DNA of 64,000 nucleotides from Mucilaginibacter hurinus (GCF_003324525.1 NZ_QGDC01000008.1:124001-188000); one strand, 5' to 3'; positions 45,501-54,102 are shown, numbered from the stretch's first letter. Translations and numbers: made by a program. Notes: generated by a model from the sequence alone, not told the origin.

Positions 45501-45597
45501 AAAAACTTACCGATGGTTCTAACGTGGCGATATAAGTAACTGAAGCAATGGTAAAACAAAGCCAACCAAGCAGGTTGTTTATTTTATTGTAAGGCAT
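42568..45597 (-). CDS. DUF2723 (TMEM260-type) membrane protein, O-mannosyltransferase-like
   Basis: This is a large membrane protein of about 1009 residues from the ATG at 45597, with around a dozen hydrophobic helices in the first half and a large periplasmic region after. The opening LEPSVSFWDCGEFISCAYRL, then QVSHQPGYPLFAMIGKVFS, is the DUF2723 signature. The human member TMEM260 is a protein O-mannosyltransferase, so bacterial members probably glycosylate exported proteins; this is inference. Bacteroidetes glycosylate exported proteins on Ser/Thr, which fits. The C-terminal third is helical and may hold TPR-like repeats (LADGLMAEGRNDLALKVLRR). Confidence 0.88.
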   Translation of the reverse strand: MPYNKINNLLGWLCFTIASVTYIATLEPSVSFWDCGEFISCAYRLQVSHQPGYPLFAMIGKVFSLLSFGDNSRVAYFTNLCSAIASGATVMFLFWTITALAKKLTAGTGLYRVTSKYRYIAIMGAGLTGALAFAFSDTFWFSAVETIVFALSALCIAVVFWGILKWDAHADEPGADKWLVFIAYVMGLSIGIHLLNLLTIPALTMVYYFRRYNNITFKRGFLVFLLGIAFLAFVQYGIIQYTVKFSGWFDFYFVNTLNFGFGTGAVVFFSLLVGALIAAVIYSIRTKKYYLNVALMCLSFLYFGYSCFAYVPIRAAANPTLNNSHPDNAFTLAGYLNRIQYTPSPLLYGPFYDAKIIDRKDGAAEYRKGDKKYELTGHKQELVWDHNTVFPRMFSNDGQDPQFYQQWMQIPDNRPPNFIDNLGFMFSWQIYQMYVRYFMWNFVGRYNDMDGQQSMAGLDGNWTTGIFDGLRHLPKSVTLSKSYMPLYGLPLIIGLLGMYYHFKYKRRDAVVIALLWFFTGIAIVLYVNQPSVQPRERDYSYVGSFYAFSIWVGLGVIGLAGLLKQKLAERNSVYIAITVSLLFAPVLMACEEWGGHDRSTKLTARDMAYNYLISCPPNAILFTFGDNDTYPLWYAQEVENIRPDVRLVNLSLLTSDWLVRQMQRRINQSAPLPITMPFDKYKDGTRDVIFYSDAKVAGHIELKELFDFITSDDPRTHVEYTSGRHANYLPTKNFKLTVNRDEVENNNVLARGQMRDVADALEWTYNSNLILRNNLTILDILAHNRWERPVCFTVTAGMSNMIGLDNYMYREGFTYRLLPLEPDTTVEDQGAKINSLVMYDNVMNKFKFGNFKHADFLDEQSVTMFYSVLTTTFLTLADGLMAEGRNDLALKVLRRYDDVMPNINPFIDVAARKAFIAQLAYRLGDYQLANKFIGYTFDYLTDEINYNYTKYTSDPRDIDRRMVQFGVHIISNMAGYAKAAKQTALANTLERQLKDYESKFEGILAETEE

Positions 45598-45822
45598 ATG
45601 CTGAAGGTAAGTTTTTTTGACGCTCAAATATCTGCATTTTTTAAGCAGGTGTATTCAACTTAACACTTTTTAACAGCACTTTGCCTAAACGCCAATGTGC
45701 GTAAACTTATGGCCCCAAGCTTGCATGCCGTACCGCCACCAGCAGGTATTAAAGCTTAAAAATCAAGTACGCTATGTAGTTTTGCATCTTAAATTTCTAT
45801 CTTGTGCAAATATTTATCGAGC

Positions 45823-47424
45823 ATGAAAAAAAGCTTCGCTTTACCGTGGCGTAATTTTGCTTTACTGGCAACAATCATTTTATTTTCCGTTCAAAAAGGG
45901 CAATCACAGTCTGTGCCGATGCAGTACCAGTACCAGTTTTACCAAAAATTTAACGCAGAGGTATATTCCATTGAAAACACCGCGCATACTGCATCAAAGC
46001 CATTTTTAATGGACGAAAAACTTACAGCGAAATATGATTCGCTAATGACGGGTGCTCCATACCGCTCTGAAGATAGCTGGCTTTATCGGAAGATATTTAA
46101 CGAACATTTGTTTGATGTACGCAAGGCCGAGTATACATTTTATGCTGACCCGATAGTTGATTTGCAACTCGGACGTGATATATCTGGCAATAAAACCACC
46201 TGGCTTAATGCACGCGGTTTCCAGCTAGGAGGCACCATAGGCGATAAATTTTCTTTTTACAGCAGCGGCTTTGAAAACCAGGGCAGATTTGCAAAGTATT
46301 ATGACGATTACGTTAATCAACTACGTTTTGTACAAGGACAGGCTTACGATAGGAAACACGGCCGCACGAATACAAAAGATTGGTCATACGTTACCGCAAT
46401 AATATCTTACTCCCCTATCAAACAGCTAAATTTTACATTAGGGCAGGATAAATTATTTATTGGTGATGGATACAGGTCGCTATTGCTATCTGATTATGCC
46501 GCTAATTATCCGTTTTTTAAAACAACCTTAACCCTGGGGCCGGTACAATATACCGCTGTATGGGCAAATATGCAGGATAGTAACGTACAACAATTTGATG
46601 TTTTTGGCAACAATAGACGCAAATGGACAGCTGTACATTATTTTGACTGGAATATAACTAATCGCCTGGCTTTAGGATTTTATAATGCTTACACTGCCCC
46701 GGAAGCTGATAACACAGGCAAGCGGCGCGGATTTGATGCGAATTTTATAAATCCGTTATTTTTTGCCAGTTCAATCGGACCATCATCACAGCCTGGCAAC
46801 TCTATCGCTGGTTTTACAGGCCGGTACAAATTTGTTGACAAACATGCCGTTTATGGCCAAGTGTTGCTTGATAAGGCTAAAGCAGTCGGCGGCGAAACGA
46901 AAACCACTACCGGCTGGCAGGCCGGCGTACGTGGCGCAGACCTGCTTGGTGTACGCAGCCTGAACTATCTTGTTGAATATAATAAAGCCGAACCCAATAT
47001 GTATACAGGGGCGGAACGATTAAGCAACTTTACGCAGTTTGGCGAACCTCTTGCGCATCCGTTAGGCAATGATTTTAATGAGTTACTGGGTATATTAAAT
47101 TACTCAGCAGGCCGTTTTGATTTTCAGGGTCAGCTGATGTACGCTAAATATAATTTAAGCGCCTTTATTAATAAAGACGGGGATTTAGTACGTACTGTAA
47201 GGCCATTTATTAACAGCGGACGTGATAATTACAATACAACCCTTAATGCCAGTATGCATTATGCCCACGGCACAATATCATTTTTAGTAAATCCGCGCAC
47301 CAACCTCAGGGTTGAAATTGGTGGTTTGTACAGGCGCGAAAAAAGCAATATATATACTACCACTACCACTTTGCTAACCTTTGGTATTCGCAGCAGCTTC
47401 AGAAATTTATACCAGGACTTTTAA
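45823..47424 (+). CDS. RemB-like outer-membrane beta-barrel protein
   Basis: This exported 533-residue protein from the ATG at 45823 has a signal peptide ending near KGQSQS. Many amphipathic beta strands are visible (YTFYADPIVDLQLGRDISGN, FSFYSSGFENQGRF, LNFTLGQDKLFIGDGYRSLL), ending on aromatic residues as in an outer-membrane barrel (FRNLYQDF). The repeated Tyr/Gly-rich strands and length resemble Flavobacterium gliding protein RemB and the Wzi-like capsule assembly family. A role in surface glycan handling or motility is likely but not proven. A start at 45802 is also possible. Confidence 0.7.
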   Translation: MKKSFALPWRNFALLATIILFSVQKGQSQSVPMQYQYQFYQKFNAEVYSIENTAHTASKPFLMDEKLTAKYDSLMTGAPYRSEDSWLYRKIFNEHLFDVRKAEYTFYADPIVDLQLGRDISGNKTTWLNARGFQLGGTIGDKFSFYSSGFENQGRFAKYYDDYVNQLRFVQGQAYDRKHGRTNTKDWSYVTAIISYSPIKQLNFTLGQDKLFIGDGYRSLLLSDYAANYPFFKTTLTLGPVQYTAVWANMQDSNVQQFDVFGNNRRKWTAVHYFDWNITNRLALGFYNAYTAPEADNTGKRRGFDANFINPLFFASSIGPSSQPGNSIAGFTGRYKFVDKHAVYGQVLLDKAKAVGGETKTTTGWQAGVRGADLLGVRSLNYLVEYNKAEPNMYTGAERLSNFTQFGEPLAHPLGNDFNELLGILNYSAGRFDFQGQLMYAKYNLSAFINKDGDLVRTVRPFINSGRDNYNTTLNASMHYAHGTISFLVNPRTNLRVEIGGLYRREKSNIYTTTTTLLTFGIRSSFRNLYQDF

Positions 47425-47494
47425 CGTCGTATGATCATTAGGCTCAGCTTTTAAGTTGGATTACTATAATGCTGATAAAAAAATTTGGGGCAGT

Positions 47495-48139
47495 CTACAA
47501 TATTTGCTGTAACTCAGCTAGTGAGTTCACCGTAGCAATATGCCCCTCAGCTACTTTACCAAAGCCATATGCGGCATAAATAAACGGCACACCGGCTTTT
47601 GTAGCCGCCTCATAATCGGCCTGAGTATCACCGATATAAACCGGCGCTGTTAAGTTAAAATCATTTACTACATCTATTATATTCAGATATTTGGGTTGCC
47701 CCTTAGTGCCATAACATTGGTACCCTAAAAAATAATGCTGCAGTTTACTGTGTTTAAAGAATGTTTCGGCATAACCATTCTGGCAGTTACTTACCAAAAA
47801 CAATTTATACTTGTTACTCAAATATTGCAGCGTTTCTTCGATGCCCGGAAAAAGATCACCGCCAAGCTCTTCAAGCGTGGCAAGTTCTTTTTTTGAAGCT
47901 AACGCTTTAAATTCAGCCCGTTGACTGTCATTAAGATAAGGGAAAAGACGTTCAAATATGATTGTGTAGGTTAATCCGGTTATGCCTTTTACATCCTCCG
48001 CGGTGATATCTTGCCTAATGTATTGTACTTCCTCCTTAGCAGCCTGCCACGCAATTGCAACGTTGCCTGTGCTATCCCAAAGAGTGCCGTCGAGATCAAA
48101 TATTATGCTATCGAATTTATTTATTAAGCTATTAGTCAT
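47495..48139 (-). CDS. HAD-superfamily phosphatase (paralogue of the 39375 gene)
   Basis: This 214-residue protein has the HAD motifs FDLDGTLWDST, LFLVSNCQNG and VYIGDTQAD, and a cap domain between I and II. It aligns well with the 39375-40007 protein (both have FDxDGTLWD, LFxVSNC, PVYIGDT), so the two are likely paralogues. It is phosphoglycolate-phosphatase-like with unknown substrate. Confidence 0.9.
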   Translation of the reverse strand: MTNSLINKFDSIIFDLDGTLWDSTGNVAIAWQAAKEEVQYIRQDITAEDVKGITGLTYTIIFERLFPYLNDSQRAEFKALASKKELATLEELGGDLFPGIEETLQYLSNKYKLFLVSNCQNGYAETFFKHSKLQHYFLGYQCYGTKGQPKYLNIIDVVNDFNLTAPVYIGDTQADYEAATKAGVPFIYAAYGFGKVAEGHIATVNSLAELQQIL

Positions 48140-48403
48140 AAGAAAATGTTAAAAAACCAAAAATACGTGTTTTGAGGTATAACTGGTGTGTTTTTAAACC
48201 ATTAGTACGATATCGATTTTATACTGCTATTAGTATTAAAGCATGTTCAATACTCCTATCAGTGACTGAAGTTATCCACATTAATAAATTTTACTAACAA
48301 ACGCATACAATTTTAAACTTCATGTTATTACGTTGCGTATTAAATACATAAACCCCAGATTACCCCTTAACAAAATGATCTGGAAACCTAAATTATAAAC
48401 CGG

Positions 48404-48757
48404 ATGGATACTTTAACACTTTTAGTTGTTGCTGCATTGGTATGTGCAATAATTTTATTTGAGGTTAACAAAAGAGAGAATGCTAAAATCACCAACTTTT
48501 TTAATGGTGATAAGATAGCTTTACTAGTAGACGCTGATCAAAAAGTTGCAACTCTTTTACGAGTCATTCATAACACCTCGGAGCAATGTGTAAGTGAAAG
48601 CTCCAGGCAATATTTATCAGAACAGCTTACAAGATTGACGGAAAGTTATGAGCGTAATGAAATGACGTTAACTGACTATCACACAGCGCTTAATCAACTT
48701 ATCGGTAACCATTTTAACTTAGGCCAATTAAGTGATAACTATTCTGTTAACTATTGA
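48404..48757 (+). CDS. Small membrane-anchored helical protein (paralogue pair, member 1)
   Basis: This 117-residue protein has one N-terminal membrane helix (residues about 4-20) and a cytoplasmic helical domain. The segment YERNEMTLTDYHTALNQLIG matches YSTGEMPLSAYCSKLDSLIN in the next gene, so the two look like paralogues. No named family is recognised. Confidence 0.65.
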   Translation: MDTLTLLVVAALVCAIILFEVNKRENAKITNFFNGDKIALLVDADQKVATLLRVIHNTSEQCVSESSRQYLSEQLTRLTESYERNEMTLTDYHTALNQLIGNHFNLGQLSDNYSVNY

Positions 48758-48889
48758 ATATGTCCTCCACGCACTTAACAAAAGTTTAATTTGAAACTAT
48801 GTGTAACCTAACACTACGTGTTCCCGTATTAATCTACATGTATATACAGGCATATATGCAATTGTATATCAACGATTAAATTCACCGGC

Positions 48890-49270
48890 ATGGAAAATTT
48901 TATTATACTATTCGCTATCGCAGGATTTGCAGTTTTTATGATATTACGATTCGATAAATCGCAAAAAAAACGGGTGAGTAAAGTTTTGTTTCATACAGAG
49001 AAGGTTGAACCGTTGTTTATGAAACAAGCTGCCGAACAAAAAATGTTCACCTTACGCTCGGCCCTGAGAGAATTTGAAACCGTTGTAACTACCGCACATG
49101 TTTCGCCGGGTGGTGAAGAATCTTATCAAAAAATACAATCAAAGCTACAGGAGATAATTGGTAGCTATAGCACGGGCGAAATGCCCCTGAGTGCTTATTG
49201 CAGCAAATTAGATAGCTTAATAAATACAGTGCAAAGACTTAAAAAAGATCTCGTATCTTCAGCAGCATAG
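48890..49270 (+). CDS. Small membrane-anchored helical protein (paralogue pair, member 2)
   Basis: This 126-residue protein has an N-terminal membrane helix (about 3-20) followed by a charged helical region. It shares layout and the GEMPLSAY-type motif with the gene at 48404. The two lie in tandem on the plus strand, with a terminator 57 bases after this one. The function is unknown. Confidence 0.65.
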   Translation: MENFIILFAIAGFAVFMILRFDKSQKKRVSKVLFHTEKVEPLFMKQAAEQKMFTLRSALREFETVVTTAHVSPGGEESYQKIQSKLQEIIGSYSTGEMPLSAYCSKLDSLINTVQRLKKDLVSSAA

Positions 49271-49326
49271 TGTTCTAACACTGTTTGATACGTACCTAAA
49301 ATCCTTTTTTATATTAACCGACCAAT

Positions 49327-49354
49327 ATGCCTGCAATGATAATGTTGCAGGTAT
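49327..49354 (+). terminator. Terminator after the small membrane protein pair
   Basis: Arms ATGCCTGCAA (49327-49336) and TTGCAGGTAT (49345-49354, one G-T pair) with an 8-base loop are followed by TTTTTG. Confidence 0.8.
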
Positions 49355-49544
49355 TTTTGTTTAAGATGAGCTGAATAGTTATAACAAAAGGCGGCCTGCC
49401 CCGGTCGTGTTTGTTGTTACCGCCCTCCGGTTGTTCAATACCAACCAATATGTAAATAATTTTAGGTTAAGCCAAGGCATTAGCGATGCCAATAACTTCT
49501 TTTTAGTACACCGCTTCCGGTAACATGTAATAACCCCGTTAAGA

Positions 49545-49784
49545 TTATAAATCTAATATCGGGGTATTGTTTTCATGATCGTTTGTTATACCATGCTTCT
49601 TTTTATACATCATTATACCTATCGATAAAACCGCAATACAGGTTAATAATGTACAGCCTATAATAATATGCGTAACCGGTAAAGCTGAAGCTGAAGCACC
49701 CGTTAAAAATAAACCAAGGTTTGGTATAAATAATCCAAATAGCGGAAAGCTTAAAAAAATCCTGAAATTTATTATATCTTCCAT
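49545..49784 (-). CDS. Small two-helix membrane protein, unknown function
   Basis: This 79-residue protein has two hydrophobic segments (about residues 8-30 and 38-60) and a polar tail (KKKHGITNDHENN). It is not a recognised family. The frame is clean and its downstream neighbour is far away, so it is probably a separate gene; a role cannot be given. Confidence 0.55.
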   Translation of the reverse strand: MEDIINFRIFLSFPLFGLFIPNLGLFLTGASASALPVTHIIIGCTLLTCIAVLSIGIMMYKKKHGITNDHENNTPILDL

Positions 49785-50063
49785 AAATACACGTATTTGT
49801 TATTACTTTGCAAATATATATATTATATCATTGAGAATTACACAACAAGATACTTTTTTTATTTTGCTGCAGGTTTCTTCGGGTTGACGATGCTAATAGC
49901 GCATAGCGAACTATTATATAGCTTACACCAGTGCAGATACATGGATTACAACAAAACGCGGTGCAGAATGGTTGATTTATATTTTAATGAATGCCAGGAG
50001 TAAAACTTGTATAGTTAATAGGGATGTGCCGGAAAACTATCGCTCTAAGTCTGGAAATCACGA

Positions 50064-50636
50064 TTACTTTTCCAGGTCAAAACTTCCAGTCACTTTATGC
50101 AGCGGTGAATCAGGAAGGGTGTCTTTAGCAAGGTACGTGGTGAAAGTGCCCTTTGCCAAAACTTTCCCTTTGCCATTATGGTACTTTTTCAAATGAAGGT
50201 TGCCCAAGTCCAGTTTATGCGCTGATTTACTTAAAGTATATTCCTCCGGTAGATTACTTTTATTATTAAATAATAACTGGCTGCCTGCCACATTGGTTGT
50301 AACCTTAGCATCGGGCGTGCCTAAACCGCTGATACCGAAGCTTACATTGTGACCATTATTAATAGCCGTTAATCCAAAATAGCGGTTGCCCGCGGTATCA
50401 ACGTTTACAAATGCAATACTGTCCTTAACAGCATCAAAAACATAAGTGGTATCGTCAATCTTTACCTTGAGTTTGCCTGACTTAGCTAAAAAAGTACCGG
50501 AAGTTTTTTCAACTGATGAATTGTGGAGGTTGCTGGCAGTTTGTTCAAGATTGTCATCTTTACGACAGCCCGAAGCAATTGCTAAAAAAAGCAACAGGCA
50601 TCCGTAAAAAATATGTTTAAAATATGGTGCCACCAT
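50064..50636 (-). CDS. Predicted lipoprotein of unknown function
   Basis: This 190-residue protein has a leader and lipobox (LFLAIASGC, Cys near residue 24) followed by charged residues, so it is a predicted lipoprotein. The mature part is beta-rich with Gly/Asn turns (GLTAINNGHNVSFGISGLG) and no recognisable enzyme motif. It is a single gene between weakly related neighbours. Confidence 0.75.
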   Translation of the reverse strand: MVAPYFKHIFYGCLLLFLAIASGCRKDDNLEQTASNLHNSSVEKTSGTFLAKSGKLKVKIDDTTYVFDAVKDSIAFVNVDTAGNRYFGLTAINNGHNVSFGISGLGTPDAKVTTNVAGSQLLFNNKSNLPEEYTLSKSAHKLDLGNLHLKKYHNGKGKVLAKGTFTTYLAKDTLPDSPLHKVTGSFDLEK

Positions 50637-50750
50637 CCCATCCAGGTATAATTATAAAAGTACTGATAAACAATTTAAAAAAGCAACCAGAAATCTCAGC
50701 AACCTAAATTTTTAACATTTTTTAACTACCGTTGTCCGAGTACATGCCGT

Positions 50751-51815
50751 TTAGGATCTGCTCAGCAGGCTCTTTCGCCATCGTGAGCGCTCATCTCCAT
50801 TCATTCTGGCGAGCTTTTTGCCGAACTTTAATGCAGGATTTTCAATTAAGTGCCAGGACAAGCCTCCTAAAATAATTACTACCGGCATGGTGTAAACAAT
50901 ACTAACTAAAGGTGATATATCTGGCAAATAATGCGCAATAGTTTGCTGTACTATAAAACCATATATATAAACCCCGTACGAATAGTCACCTGGTAGTTTA
51001 ACCTTTTTAAAAATCCGCGAAGCACCCAAAACAAGCGTGGTATATATAAGTGCGAATTGAAGGATTAACATTGACACAATTTGATGAATAGTTGCGAAAT
51101 GAGTGAGCGTCAAAAGAAATATCAAACACAATGCAATCCGGTAGTCAATGTAAATATATTTCCGAAAAAAATAGCATATGCTGCCTGCGAAAAACAACAT
51201 GTAAAGCGTTATACTACCGGATGTAATTTCCCAAAAATTCATCTTAGTGTTAAAGAGGTATATGATCATTACCATATAGCCTGTCAGCATTGTAACCTTG
51301 CTTTTAAACAAACCTAAAAACCCCAACCCGAATACTATGCCATAACACTTTAATTCCATCGGTATGGTCCACAAAGGATTATTAACCACATCCTTGAAGT
51401 AATTGGTAGTAAAAACACCAGGCAAATAATATTTGATATTAAATATAATTGAATTGCTCACAAGGTATTTCCAGGTTACCTCACTTGTAAAATACTCATT
51501 TAAAGACAGACTCGTTACCAGCGGCCCCATAACAAAAACGGTTAGCAGGGTACATACAATCAGAGCGGGCCATAATCGCGACATACGCATTATAATAAAC
51601 GAAACCTGTGTTTTTGAGTTGCCATAGCTTGACGTTATAAACAAACCACTTAAAAAAAAGAATACCCAAAGACGTAAATAGCCAGTTTCGGGCATATGAT
51701 AGCCTTTAGGAAATAAGGCTGACGAATGGTTAAATATGACTAGTGAAGCAGTAATTAAGCGTACTAAACCGAAATTATTGTTTCCGCGTATAATTACGGT
51801 ATCTAATGTTTGCAT
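50751..51815 (-). CDS. Acyltransferase 3 family membrane protein
   Basis: This 354-residue protein has about ten membrane helices. The N-terminal LVRLITASLVIFNHSSALFP carries the family's conserved His in helix 1 (R...H pattern), and the RLWPALIV and VFFFLSGLFI segments fit acyltransferase 3 (OafA/NolL-like). Such enzymes acetylate surface glycans. The substrate is not known. It is transcribed toward the lipoprotein gene and away from the tRNA cluster. Confidence 0.9.
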   Translation of the reverse strand: MQTLDTVIIRGNNNFGLVRLITASLVIFNHSSALFPKGYHMPETGYLRLWVFFFLSGLFITSSYGNSKTQVSFIIMRMSRLWPALIVCTLLTVFVMGPLVTSLSLNEYFTSEVTWKYLVSNSIIFNIKYYLPGVFTTNYFKDVVNNPLWTIPMELKCYGIVFGLGFLGLFKSKVTMLTGYMVMIIYLFNTKMNFWEITSGSITLYMLFFAGSICYFFRKYIYIDYRIALCLIFLLTLTHFATIHQIVSMLILQFALIYTTLVLGASRIFKKVKLPGDYSYGVYIYGFIVQQTIAHYLPDISPLVSIVYTMPVVIILGGLSWHLIENPALKFGKKLARMNGDERSRWRKSLLSRS

Positions 51816-51886
51816 TAACTATATTAACAAATCGGTATTGAAAAAAAACCGGAACAGTAAATACACGGCTTGTATAAATTGGATTG

Positions 51887-51970
51887 TGCCCGGAACGAGA
51901 TTCGAACTCGTACATCCTTACGAATGCCACCCCCTCAAGATGGTGCGTCTACCAATTTCGCCACCCGGGC
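51887..51970 (-). tRNA. tRNA-Leu (anticodon GAG)
   Basis: An 84-base cloverleaf with a variable arm was folded by eye. The acceptor stem is GCCCGGG with CCGGGC, G7 pairing with U66. The D-arm box is TGGCGAAATTGGTAGACGC. The anticodon stem CCATC/GGTGG surrounds the loop TTGAGGG (anticodon GAG), and the T-arm is GAGTTCGAATCTC. No CCA is encoded. It is the second of two tandem leucine tRNAs. Confidence 0.93.
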
Positions 51971-52037
51971 TTTATAAATTTTCAGGTATAAGATCTGACC
52001 AAAAAGCTTGCTCACATCATATACCTGACAAAGGGCG

Positions 52038-52121
52038 TGCCCGAGGAGAGACTCGAACTCTCAAGAGACAATTCTCAACGGCTTCTGAGACCGCAACGTT
52101 TACCAATTTCGCCACCCGGGC
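52038..52121 (-). tRNA. tRNA-Leu (anticodon CAG)
   Basis: An 84-base cloverleaf has a GCCCGGG acceptor, anticodon stem GCGGT/GCCGT around CTCAGAA (anticodon CAG), a variable arm, and the T-arm GAGAGTTCGAGTCTCTC. CAAATATA at 52150-52157 (TATATTTG on the minus strand) is a probable -7 element upstream. It is probably co-transcribed with the second tRNA-Leu. Confidence 0.93.
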
Positions 52122-52436
52122 CTAACCTATAACTTTAAAGTTAAGGCTGCAAATATAATGCTTTCATGCAATTGCTTTATATAAATATAAAATTACCTCA
52201 GCAACACCCGCCCCCTGGAAGTAACCAAGCGCAAAAGATAAATGTGCACTATTGGCCCTTAAACCCCAAAAAACGACCTCCTATGTTCAGCGGCAGTCTT
52301 ATCAAAAAAAATTTACTATCATAATCATCTCGCAATAAGGGCGTTAATTAACGCATAAAAATAATTAAAAATAAGGTTTGCACACTTAACCCAATACTCC
52401 TATATTTGCACCACTTTATCGGAAACGGTAAATGAT
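52122..52436. other. Divergent promoter spacer between tRNA-Leu pair and tRNA-Lys
   Basis: This 315-base spacer holds the leftward -7 element of the tRNA-Leu genes (52150-52157) and the rightward promoter of tRNA-Lys (52377-52408). No coding frame of note was seen. Confidence 0.55.
52377..52408 (+). promoter_or_regulatory. Promoter of tRNA-Lys
   Basis: TTTG (52377-52380) and TATATTTG (52401-52408) are perfect Bacteroidetes -33 and -7 elements with 20 bases between them, 28 bases before the tRNA. Confidence 0.8.
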
Positions 52437-52509
52437 GATTCCGTAGCTCAGCTGGTAGAGCATAACACTTTTAATGTTGGGGTCCTGGGTTCGAGTCCCA
52501 GCGGGATCA
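52437..52509 (+). tRNA. tRNA-Lys (anticodon TTT), integration-site candidate
   Basis: A 73-base cloverleaf has acceptor GATTCCG/CGGGATC (one T-G pair), D-arm AGCTCAGCTGGTAGAGC, anticodon loop CTTTTAA, and T-arm CTGGGTTCGAGTCCCAG. No CCA is encoded. A terminator follows at 52544, then the tyrosine integrase of the adjoining element. tRNA-Lys 3' ends are common integrase targets, so attL probably lies at or just past this gene. Confidence 0.95.
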
Positions 52510-52543
52510 CAAAGACCACCCAACAGGTCGAACGTTTTGAAGT

Positions 52544-52569
52544 AAAAGCCTCTTGAAAAAGAGGCTTTT
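52544..52569 (+). terminator. Terminator after tRNA-Lys
   Basis: Arms AAAAGCCTCTT (52544-52554) and AAGAGGCTTTT (52559-52569) with a 4-base loop are followed by a T-tract. Confidence 0.88.
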
Positions 52570-52676
52570 TTTTGTTTAAACGCTGTTTTTAGCTTAGAAA
52601 CAGCATTTTTTCAAACCTCCCCCTCTGCTTTTCTTAAGAATTTTAATGCAGGTTAGTTCAATCTAATTCAAAGTAA

Positions 52677-52727
52677 TCGGTAACCTATTCGGTAACCTAT
52701 TGGTTTTTCCGAAATTAGGTTACCGAA
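52677..52727. repeat. Direct and inverted repeats upstream of the integrase
   Basis: TCGGTAACCTATT occurs at 52677-52689 and again at 52689-52701, a 12-base period with one shared base. Its core returns inverted as TAGGTTACCGAA at 52716-52727, opposite TTCGGTAACCTA at 52688-52699. The cluster ends 72 bases before the integrase start. It could be integrase arm-type binding sites, an attachment site, or an operator controlling int. Confidence 0.65.
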
Positions 52728-52799
52728 TTAATACTGGTGCCTTGTATTAGTTTGATTTTCAGTTTAAAAACATATCGTTTCATTTTTAAACAAAATCTC

Positions 52800-54044
52800 A
52801 TGAAAGTAAATGAAGATCTGTCCATCCTGTTTTGGCTAAACCGTCAAAAAGCATCTAAAGATGGTTTAGTGCCAATTTGGGTAAGGATTACAATTAATGG
52901 AAAGCGCGACGGCTTTTCATCTGGTAAAAAAATTCATCCTGATGCATGGGATGAAAAGGCGGCTATCGCAGGTATGAATTGCCCAGACTATAAATTGATA
53001 AATAGCTATGTGGCGAAAACAAGAGTAGAATTAGAAAAGCACTACAACCAGCTTGTAGCAGTAAATAAAAGAGTAACTGCAACTATGGTTAAAGATGCCT
53101 ATATGCCCAAACAGATTTTACAAAAAACACTGATGCAGGCATTCAAACTCCACAACGAAGAGTTTGCCGAGCGGGTAAGTAAAAACAAGGGAAGCAAAGG
53201 CACGTTAGCTCGCTATGAGCGACTGAAAGATAAAGTACAGGATTTCTTAAGGAAAAAATTAAAACTAGGCGATATAGCCTTAGAAGATATTGAAATGGCT
53301 TTTGCAGTTAATTTCTTTCATCATTTAACAATGGATAACATTGGCGACAACACCGCAATGAAGTACGTGAAGACATTAAAGCAGATCATTGATCGGGCTA
53401 TTGATGAGGGCTGGATAAAGCACAATACAATCTCAGGATTTAAATGCACCTACGTTGATCCAGATAGAGAAACGCTAGAAATGCATGAGCTAGTCGGAAT
53501 GTATGAAAAAGAAATCACTGTAGAACGTTTAGCTGAAGTACGAGATGTATATGTGTTTTGTTGCTTTACTGGTTATGCCTATGAAACAGTATATAATCTT
53601 GAACCAGCAAATATTTTCAAAGGTTTGGACGGTAAGCTGTGGATTACAAAGGACCGGCAGAAAACGGGTGTTGAAGAAACTGTGCCTTTATTGCCTATTG
53701 CACTGGCAATAATTGAGAAGTATAAAAATCACCCTTACTGTGTTGAAGAAAACAAGCTACTGCCCGTTAATAGCAACGTCCGATATAATGCCTATATCAA
53801 AGAAGTCGCAACGATTTGCGGAATTAAGAAAGCACTCACAACGCACACCGCAAGGCACACTTTTGCAACAACGGTTCTTCTTGAAAATGATGTCCCTATA
53901 GAAACTGTAGGAAAATTATTAGGCCACAAAGACTTACGCTCAACCCAAATTTATGCCAAGATAACTAAGCGTAAAATCAGCAATAACATGAAAGCGTTAG
54001 AAAGTAGGATTTTTTGTGAACAAGGGTTATTGAAGGTGTCGTAG
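52800..54044 (+). CDS. Tyrosine recombinase (integrase) of the island
   Basis: This 414-residue site-specific recombinase has an arm-type DNA-binding domain (about 8-100), a SAM-like core-binding domain (100-215) and a catalytic domain. The catalytic residues are His349 and Arg352 (HTARHTFA), His376 (LLGHKDL) and nucleophile Tyr385. The first catalytic Arg of the family is replaced in FTGYAYETVYN (Ala260), as in a Bacteroidetes subgroup that includes CTnDOT-type integrases. The start at 52800 is preferred; an upstream frame to 52737 adds an unlikely tail. It lies 290 bases downstream of tRNA-Lys and marks the left end of an integrated element. Confidence 0.93.
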   Translation: MKVNEDLSILFWLNRQKASKDGLVPIWVRITINGKRDGFSSGKKIHPDAWDEKAAIAGMNCPDYKLINSYVAKTRVELEKHYNQLVAVNKRVTATMVKDAYMPKQILQKTLMQAFKLHNEEFAERVSKNKGSKGTLARYERLKDKVQDFLRKKLKLGDIALEDIEMAFAVNFFHHLTMDNIGDNTAMKYVKTLKQIIDRAIDEGWIKHNTISGFKCTYVDPDRETLEMHELVGMYEKEITVERLAEVRDVYVFCCFTGYAYETVYNLEPANIFKGLDGKLWITKDRQKTGVEETVPLLPIALAIIEKYKNHPYCVEENKLLPVNSNVRYNAYIKEVATICGIKKALTTHTARHTFATTVLLENDVPIETVGKLLGHKDLRSTQIYAKITKRKISNNMKALESRIFCEQGLLKVS

Positions 54045-54102
54045 TATTCATCTTGATATCACAAATTGTGATATCAAGATATGAAAGTTATATCTTGATT
54101 TA

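Noticed and set aside
45600..45627. Longer start of the DUF2723 gene
   Set aside because: The 10 extra residues (MSVKKTYLQH) have no family character; the ATG at 45597 starts the conserved segment.
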